A stretch of DNA of 64,000 nucleotides from Obelidium mucronatum (lineage: Eukaryota > Chytridiomycota > Chytridiomycetes > Chytridiales > Chytriomycetaceae): positions 62,001-126,000 of the forward strand of contig JAIVFH010000045.1 of the NCBI GenBank assembly GCA_025765595.1. Direction: 5' to 3'. A model generated the notes under the pieces. It made no database searches, had not been told where the DNA came from, and worked only from the letters and a program-made list of their open reading frames with translations. Each line of letters begins with the position of its first letter. The first letter of the stretch is position 1. A program made the translations under genes and the position numbers. Positions 54,633 through 64,000 of this stretch are shown one piece after another.

Positions 54633-54767
54633 TATTTGTTAGCTATGATGATTTTATTGTGGTGCTAACAGTTGCATTTTTATGGGCATTTTTTTAGGTG
54701 GTGATGTGGGTTGGAAATCATTTTTTTGGGTTGGAAAAAAAGGATCACTCAATGTGAAGAAACAAAT

Positions 54768-56419
54768 GAAGTCCAAGCAGTGGTATGAGCAGTATTCCGC
54801 CTCTCGTGATCTCAAGCCGTTATTGGTCAAGCCCTCGTGCCCCCTAAGCCCTCGTGCCTTCAAGAAGTTTGAACACCAAAGTCGATTCATGCAGGGTCAA
54901 ATTGACAAACTTCAGTCTATGCGTGATTCTGACCTTGAGGAGGTTGATGATGTCATTGATGCAAGACAGGCAGTTTGTGAAGCTGAACGACAGTTGGATC
55001 AGTGTTTGCTGGGGGTTGGTGATGTTGACCAAAGGGATTGTGAAAGATCCCTATTTGATGCAAAGAAGGAGCTTGATGATCTGCTGGACAAGAGGCGGAA
55101 AGAGGCGGTAACTGAAGAAGGGGTCCTGTTTTCCATAAGGATTAAGACACTGCATGAAAAGCTCGCAAGATATGCTAAACAAGTGCAATTCGACGCAGCA
55201 AGGTGGAATTCCAGTGCAGATGTCTATATCACCTCCGATTTCAATTCCAAGTCAACCAACAAAGTGAAAACTTCTGGAAAGCAGGGAATACCAGGTTTGC
55301 ATTTTTATTTTTTGATGTCCAAGAATAATACCTAACTCTCAAGGGTCTTTTGCCAGGATTTGTCAAGACTGTGCTTTCATATGCAGCCCATGCCACAATT
55401 CAAAAACTACCATGATGGCATTCAAGAAATCTCAAAATGCAGACGCATGGTTTGAGAAGGGGTCTCCTGGAAAGGGGGAAATCAAAAAGTACTTGACTGA
55501 ACCACAGGATGATGTTACTCTGGGTCGTGTTGGAAGAATCAGGATAGTTTTGCTTGTTACTGAGTGTGGTATTTGACCCAACCTTTTTCAATTTGGTATG
55601 CATTGGTTTGTTTAATGAAATCCATGTTCATCAGGCTCTACAGTTCTCTGTTTCTGTGGTCGCATTAGCAGAATTGGGGCCAGCAAAACTTTCAAGTGTT
55701 CAAATCCAAGGTGCGGATTCCAAATGGAAAGGGATCCGAAATCTGCTTTGTTTATTGAAAACCTGGCTTGGACAATCTCCTTGATGCGTGTTTCACATGA
55801 CGTTGACGAGCTTTGGAACAGCGGGATAGGTGGCTATGGTGGTGATGGTGGTGATGGTGGTGATGGTGGTGATGGTGGCGATGGTGGCAAAAGTGGTGAT
55901 GTCGGTGATGGTGGTGATGGTGGGAGTGATGTAGGTAGTGGTGTGGACGAAATTAAACACGGTACAGGTGGGGATTCTAAATCAGACAGAGGTGACACTA
56001 GTAGGGGTAGAAGCAGGGGGCGTGGCAGAAAGGGTACCTCAATTCTTAAACAGTTGGAAATGACCGTTGACAGTCCCTCAAAGCTGTATTTGAAACCAAT
56101 GACAGTTGATGTCCGCCCTACAAGCCTGGTGATGCGTGCGGTATTTGCATATTTGCTCTTTTTGATGAGCACAATTTATTTGAGTTTCTTGCTCAAAACT
56201 ATTGGCCCATATGCCTCCTTTGGAGCGGTCAACACGGTGATGCCGAATAATTGTGAGTCTTTATTATTTTTCCTTTTTTTTTCTGTGATTTTTGTTAACT
56301 TGACAATTCTACCTGACAATTTGTTTGGGTCTTTCTTTTTGAAATTAACAGTATGTCTGGTGTCATTTCAGGGGCTGGTCTTACTGGTGTGTCTGGTTGA
56401 ATGGTTGTCTTCCATCTGA
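54768..56419 (+). pseudogene. Unrecognised multi-exon gene remnant with CxxC motifs and Gly-Asp repeats
   Basis: Frame from the ATG at 54768 to about 55295: KQWYEQYSASRDLKPLL followed by a charged, coiled-coil-like region (VCEAERQLDQCLLG; LDDLLDKRRKEAV). After a probable intron, another frame gives ICQDCAFICSPCHNSK, a compact CxxC...CxxC segment, and DAWFEKGSPGKGEIKKYL. After a further gap comes ALQFSVSVVALAELG. Then 55724-56230 encodes SALFIENLAWTISLMRVSHD, a (GGDGGD)n repeat and an S/R/G-rich stretch (DTSRGRSRGRGRK). Several frame changes cannot all be explained by introns. I do not recognise it. It may be a mobile-element protein or a damaged host gene. Confidence 0.35.
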
Positions 56420-56547
56420 TTCTCAAGCTGCTGCTGATCTTCCTGTGATTCATGGGCCAGAGCATGATTCATGGGCCAGGGCACTTTTGTTTGCATCAGC
56501 CATTCAAAATGCTGTCTGTATCTTTGATGTTGAATATTTTATTAATT

Positions 56548-60076
<3,529 letters not shown>

Positions 60077-60490
60077 TCTTTTATTTTATTCTATTTTATT
60101 TTTTTTGGAAATAAAAAAAAACATTCCGCTTCATAGCAATAGCAAGCATTCATGTAAAAAGTGTGCTCAGTAATAACATATGTAAGCTTTTGGTGACTTA
60201 TCAGAAAACGAGCTTTAGTTGTTTTTGAGGATAAGGGGATAGGAGGGATGTTCATCCGCACTCGGCAGGGAGTTGTAGATACAATCATGAACCTCATTAC
60301 AAATTAAATGTCTAATTGTTTTTTGCTGTCAGGATGAGTGATTGAACTGTCGATTCGCAATGAACTTGTCAATGAATTTATTATGAATTGGGCAAAAATC
60401 CCTCAAAAAATGCCATGTTAAATAGCAGCAACATGACCAAATAGTTTCCATACAAAAAAAAACTCTCTCTCTCTCTCAAAAAAATATAAT

Positions 60491-61297
60491 ATGCAGCTCC
60501 TGCCGGCTCTTCTTGTTCTTGTTGCAACCGTTTCGGCCCACTTTGTTGTGAGTATCATTCCCCTTTTTCCCTTTTTCCCATAGAATTGACATTGTAATGC
60601 TGAAAATGAAAACAAACCACTGTTAGATCAATACCCCAACATCCCGTCCATTTGATGAAGACCGTCAGACAATTGGACCATGCGGTGGACTCCCTCTTGG
60701 AAAGAGAACAGCCTTCCCTCTAGGTACGACTTACGATCCGAACTCTTTCATCTCCGTCTCGACTTGATTTCTTAAACTAACTTAAATACTAATAATTACA
60801 ATTACTCAAAAACAGTTGGCGGTATCGTTTCTGGAGCCCTCTACCATCCATCCGCACTCGCCAACTTCTCCATTGTAATCTCAAACACGGATCCCACAGC
60901 CTCCCAATTCGGCAAGGCACCCATCGGCCCCGGATTCAATGTCAAGCTGACAGAGGGACCGTTTTCAACTGACCCAATCGACTTGACCAAGGTTTCAGGC
61001 GCAGTGGATGGTGCCAATGCCACAATACAAGTCGCAATCAACACTGTTGATGGAATCCTGTTTATCTGCAGTGACGTGAAGCTTGATAAAAGCTTGTCTA
61101 AGGGTTCTTCTGCTTCTTCTCCTCAAGGGGTTGCGACAACTGCTGGAGGTAAAGTCGGTGGAGTCGCGGCTGTGGGTGCTACTGCTGCTACTTCTACCAC
61201 CACCGCCACCGCCACCTCACTGGCGAAATCAAATGCATTTGTGAATTCCGCTGGAATTTCTCTCATGGCTGTGGCTGCTGCATCTCTTACTTTTTGA
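60491..61297 (+). CDS. BIM1/X325-type LPMO-like copper-binding protein, secreted, probably GPI-anchored
   Basis: Three exons (60491-60547, 60627-60723, 60816-61297) total 636 nt, 211 aa. The signal peptide MQLLPALLVLVATVSA is followed by H17 (AHFV), the N-terminal His that binds copper in LPMO folds after cleavage. Family features follow: TPTSRPFDED, GPCGG, RTAFPLVGG, NFSIVISNTDP and LFICSDVKL. The C-terminal ~70 residues are S/T/A/G-rich and end in a hydrophobic stretch, as expected for a GPI anchor on the cell surface. X325 proteins do not cleave polysaccharides like true LPMOs; BIM1 helps copper uptake in Cryptococcus. The role here is inferred from family. Confidence 0.82.
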
Positions 61298-61345
61298 AAG
61301 TTTGCTCAAGAAATAAACAAATACCATCTTGCATTCAAACCCTCT

Positions 61346-62684
61346 TTATTCAGTTGCAATAGTATATACCAAGAAGTCGGACCTTTGAAAGAACTGTGTG
61401 GCGAGTTTCTTGCCCAGCATTGTGGGTTGTGAGAAGGCGATAGTGTCTTTGTCGAGTAAACACCCAAACAGAAATCGCCGGCTTGGATGAGTAGGAAAAA
61501 ATCAAAAATTGGATGAAATCATTAATTAAAATTAAAATTAATTGTACCGGCAGGCTTCCAATAGCTTTAGGCCTATTCCTCTTCGCCTGTGTTTCATTGA
61601 AACCCAAACGCGGCTTATCCCGCATATGGCAGGGATTTCATTCTCAGTATCACTAAAGAACAATTTAAAAAGAAATCAATTAGAATCTATGCAAAAGTAT
61701 CGCTAATTTAAGACTTTACCCAGTAATATGCTGTAATTGCTCCCCACCGCCGCCATTGTTTTCAATGTCTGATCGTTCATCCAATCGAAAGGCAGAAGTG
61801 ATTGGCTCTGCCACAACGCAGCCCACGACTTTTGCTTTGACAACATAGAGAAATATTTTACATTTGGCTAGAGACTCGTCTGGAATGACAACGGCGCCAA
61901 GTTCTTGATTCACTACATCCAAGATTTCCAATAGTTTTCGTTTTTGTTGAACAGAGGCCGATGAAAGAGTCACGAGTATTATTTTAGCCGGTGTACCCAT
62001 TTCTGTCATGGTTTCTTGCACAACTACTTCTTGAGTGTATCCCTGTGCGCAATCAATTGAAGATGAGAGATGAATACAATGAGAAGGATGGTATGAATGG
62101 AGTGATCGATTAACCGCCTTCGGCGGTTGAAACATGCGATGAGAAGTATGGTATGAATGAGCTCTGAAAAGAATACGATTAACCGCCTTCGGCGGTATAA
62201 GATTCCGCAAGGGCGGAAATGTCCGAACAACAGCAAACCAAACCTTGTAATCAATACCACCCAAAACGGAAGAATGATATTTAGAATGCAACAAATCATC
62301 TTCTTTTGCAACATTGGCATAACGCATTCCACATTCTTTGCAGACTGTAAAACCAGCATTCTTTTGACCCAAATCAAGAACAGTTTGAACGAGAGCGGTG
62401 GTAGTTGTTGTTGTTGCAGATAATAATGATGACGATGATGATGATGATGATGATAAAGAAGAAGAAGAAGCAGAAGTAGATTTGCAGCTGGAAGACATGG
62501 CTGGTAGAGGAGAAGTCCGGACAAGTTTAACAGATGAAGGAGTTGTCGATGATGCAATAGTACAGCTGGAACTGGAGACAGACGACCGTGCAAAGAAAGC
62601 AGTAATCTGCGTTGGAGTTGAGGCTGCGGCTGTTGTTGAGCGTCGCTTAGTCGACGGCGTTGCCAACTGTGAAGACCTCTTCAT
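61346..62684 (-). CDS. ECO1: Cohesin acetyltransferase, Eco1/ESCO family
   Basis: Four exons (62244-62684, 61720-62042, 61548-61652, 61346-61481) total 1,005 nt, 334 aa. The N-terminal ~100 residues are Ser/Thr-rich with TQITAFFA near residue 25, similar to a PCNA-interacting box. C2H2 zinc finger: VLDLGQKNAGFTVCKECGM ... HSKYH (about residues 101-136), then GIDYK|GYTQEVVV across an intron. Acetyltransferase core: ICGISRVWVSMKHRRRGIG (acetyl-CoA loop), LLEACR, DKDTIAFSQPTMLG and FLVYTIATE at the end. It acetylates Smc3 during replication to lock cohesion. The intron at 62043-62243 is translated in frame by naive ORF calling because it has no stop; splicing restores the family sequence. Confidence 0.87.
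62105..62200. repeat. Two hairpin repeats in an intron of the Eco1/ESCO gene
   Basis: AACCGCCTTCGGCGGTT occurs at about 62112 and again (AACCGCCTTCGGCGGTA) at about 62181, each a 6-7-bp stem with a TTC loop. They lie within a ~68-bp tandem duplication that also contains CATACCATACTTCTCAT-like sequence. Confidence 0.75.
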
Positions 62685-62789
62685 GACAGATGTAAATAAA
62701 TAAAGTCAACCAAATAAATAAAAAGACGTTAAATACTGTTACTATTTTATTATTTCCTTCCAATAATGCAACATTTTGACTTTGGCGCA

Positions 62790-63250
62790 TCAGCTCTTTT
62801 CCTTAAAGACTTCCGTCTTGAGGGCGTGCAGTTGACCTGCGATTAGTAATCAGCAATTAGTAATGCGCCAGCACACACACACACACAGCGCGCACCCAGC
62901 TGCTGGTCGCTCATCTCGTCCAGCGCGCGCGCGTCCAGCGGCTTGCCGAACTGCGGGCGCGGCGCCGTCCACGCGGCGGCGTCGGCGACCTGCGCGCGCA
63001 TCGTGGCGAGGTACGCCGTCCACTCGCCGACGAACGCCGCCAGCCACTGCGCAGTCGAACCCTGCGCCGCCGCAGTCGAACCCTGCGCCCCCGCCAGCGC
63101 CGCCGCCGCCGCCGCGTCGCGCAGCACCGCGCGGTGCCGCGCCCACTCGTCGCGCACGTATTTGTTGCCGAGGAACCGCATCGCCGGCGGCAGGTGCTTG
63201 TGCACCCGCCGGATGTCGCGGTAGAGCTGGAGGTGCTGGCGGAGGTACAT
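62790..63250 (-). CDS. SDHAF3: Succinate dehydrogenase assembly factor 3 (LYR protein)
   Basis: Two exons (62896-63250 and 62790-62836) total 402 nt, 133 aa. The N-terminus has LYRDIRRVHKHLPPAM and FLGNKYVRDEWARHR, the signature of the ACN9/SDHAF3 family. GKPLDARALDEMSDQQLG continues across an intron to QLHALKTEVFKEKS, the normal family C-terminus. The intron contains a (TG)n run and two TACTAAT-like branch sites. It is a mitochondrial matrix protein that helps iron-sulfur insertion into the SdhB subunit of complex II. An Ala-rich insertion (AAAAAALAGAQGSTAAAQ) is unusual. Exon 1 is extremely GC-rich compared with its neighbours. Confidence 0.87.
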
Positions 63251-63306
63251 TCTGTGTGAAAATATTAAAAATAAATAATTAAATAAATAAATAAATAAAT
63301 AAGAAG

Positions 63307-63729
63307 ATGGTCCACTTCCATCTCCTGATTGCCGCCCTGATATGTCTCAGCCTCGCTGTAGCTCAAAACACTTATATCGAAGGAGGAATCTACCAGCAGA
63401 TCGAGGCCTTTGGCGCCCTGCGCATGCTGAATGCAACGGGAGTGTCTGGACCTGCAAGTAAACAACAACCTTTACCGCACCACAAACTATCGACATTATC
63501 ATCGTTCATCATCATCATCATCGTCATCGTCATCAACCATCCCATTCATTTGATTCTATTTCTCCCCCCTTTTAGGTCCAACTACTTCAGGGGTTGTCTA
63601 TCAAATACTCAATAACGATGATCTAGCTGCTTTCTTGGCTTTCAGTCCTGCTCTAGTAAAGTTTGCTGTTGTCCTTCCATTTGCTCTATTCACTCCGTAA
63701 ATATTTCCTCTTTTTATTTTTTCAATGTG

Positions 63730-63791
<62 letters not shown>

Positions 63792-64000
63792 TCTGATGGT
63801 TTCACAAAAAAAAACAGTGTCGTGCTGGATTCTTTACGAAATTCAAACAAATTGGCTGGTGTTATTGTCATTCAAAACTATGATCCTCTGTTTCCCATTC
63901 CTTCTCAGTATTCTCCTGATGATGCTTTTCCAAACTTTCAATTTTCTCTTTATGCAAATTCTACGAGAGGTTTTCATGCTTGGAATCCTGTTGTATGTGT
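63307..64000 (+). CDS. NCSTN: Nicastrin, gamma-secretase subunit (N-terminal part; runs off the window)
   Basis: Signal peptide MVHFHLLIAALICLSLAVA, then GALRMLNATG, matching the RLLNATH start of animal nicastrin. After an intron: SGVVYQILNNDDLAAFL, then (exon from 63818) VVLDSLRNSNKLAGVIVIQNY and DDAFPNFQFSLYANS...WNPV, which parallels the CPN...WN segment. The first intron can be read as GT-AG (63458-63590) or as GC-AG (donor GCAAGT at about 63454, acceptor 63575). The latter keeps GPTTSGVV, which resembles other nicastrins better. The protein is a large glycosylated ectodomain of the gamma-secretase complex. The end is at the window border, near a probable GTATGT donor. Confidence 0.75.
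63733..63789. repeat. (GT)n microsatellite in a nicastrin intron
   Basis: About 27 consecutive GT units in the intron between 63697 and 63817. Confidence 0.9.

Larger units (their letters stand above)
51527..54755 (-). mobile_element. pogo-like DNA transposon, family 2, interrupted by a MITE
   Basis: Left repeat starts TGAGTGATCCTTTTTTCC (51527); the right one in reverse starts TGAGTGATCCTTTTTTTTCC. Both then have two CCAACCC motifs around an A-run, over about 45 bp. The design (TGAGTGA plus paired CCAACC) matches the family-1 ends, although the rest differs. One minus-strand transposase gene lies inside; a 1.23-kb MITE splits it. Confidence 0.8.

Noticed and set aside
55834..56172. Pro/Ser-rich minus-strand frame
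   Set aside because: Antisense of the GGDGGD repeat.
61716..62684. Eco1/ESCO as a single 322-aa unspliced frame
   Set aside because: The middle repeats PPKAVNR and has no family match. Removing 62043-62243 joins GIDYK to GYTQEVVV, as in the family, and the acetyltransferase core lies in two further exons.
62843..62895. SDHAF3 C-terminus reading through a CVCVCAG tail
   Set aside because: This is the intron: splicing from CTGG|GTGCGC to TCGCAG|GT restores the conserved C-terminus QLHALKTE.
62850..63282. Gly/Arg- and Pro/Arg-rich frames
   Set aside because: Shadows of the GC-rich SDHAF3 exon in other frames.

Overview
This is eukaryotic, fungal-looking DNA. The last 7.5 kb holds compact host genes with short GT-AG introns and TACTAAC-like branch sites. 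They encode a flagellar nexin-dynein regulatory complex protein (DRC11/IQCA1 type), a secreted BIM1/X325 LPMO-like copper protein, an Eco1/ESCO cohesin acetyltransferase, the LYR protein SDHAF3 and the start of nicastrin. A fungal X325 protein together with a motile-flagellum protein points to a zoosporic, chytrid-grade fungus. For DRC11, the X325 protein, ESCO and SDHAF3 the exons I assembled by eye sum to multiples of three (833, 211, 334 and 133 aa), which supports the models.

Positions 1 to about 56.4 kb form a transposon island with nested insertions. Left part: a pogo-like DDE element (661-2471), a decayed Helitron Rep/helicase (3065-5978), non-autonomous Helentron-like elements, a decayed cysteine-cluster/KDZ-like transposase (9160-11219), and an accessory gene I call X (11830-17565, minus). 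Gene X is interrupted by a PIF/Harbinger element (13851-16530) and cut at its 5' side by a LINE fragment (17566-20562). Then come a MITE-like element and a second pogo-like copy.

Middle part: a second cysteine-cluster transposase copy (23106-24432, minus) stands head-to-head with a second copy of gene X (24457-47188, plus). X is stretched over 22 kb by three insertions. A 9.7-kb Mutator-like element lies in an X intron (25576-35292; 122-bp TIRs, 9-bp TSD) and itself carries a PIF/Harbinger element and Helentron-like elements. A Helentron-like element lies in an X exon (36016-36688). A 9.35-kb, almost intact transposon lies at 36884-46231.

That 9.35-kb element is the highlight. Between GC-rich subterminal repeat arrays it carries five genes: a TET/JBP-like 2-oxoglutarate/Fe(II) dioxygenase candidate, a JmjC/cupin-like gene, a KDZ-like cysteine-cluster transposase, a small basic/acidic protein (U), and a nine-exon protein (Y). 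Y matches gene X of the older family in layout and in one intron position and phase. X/Y is therefore a conserved transposase partner of unknown function. The older family also carries its terminal repeat motif as arrays inside its introns.

Right of the island are a Helentron-like element with poly-G and ATTGT repeats (47969-49896), unassigned sequence, a second pogo-like family interrupted by a MITE (51527-54755), and an unrecognised multi-exon remnant (54768-56419). All family assignments rest on motif reading only; no database search was possible.
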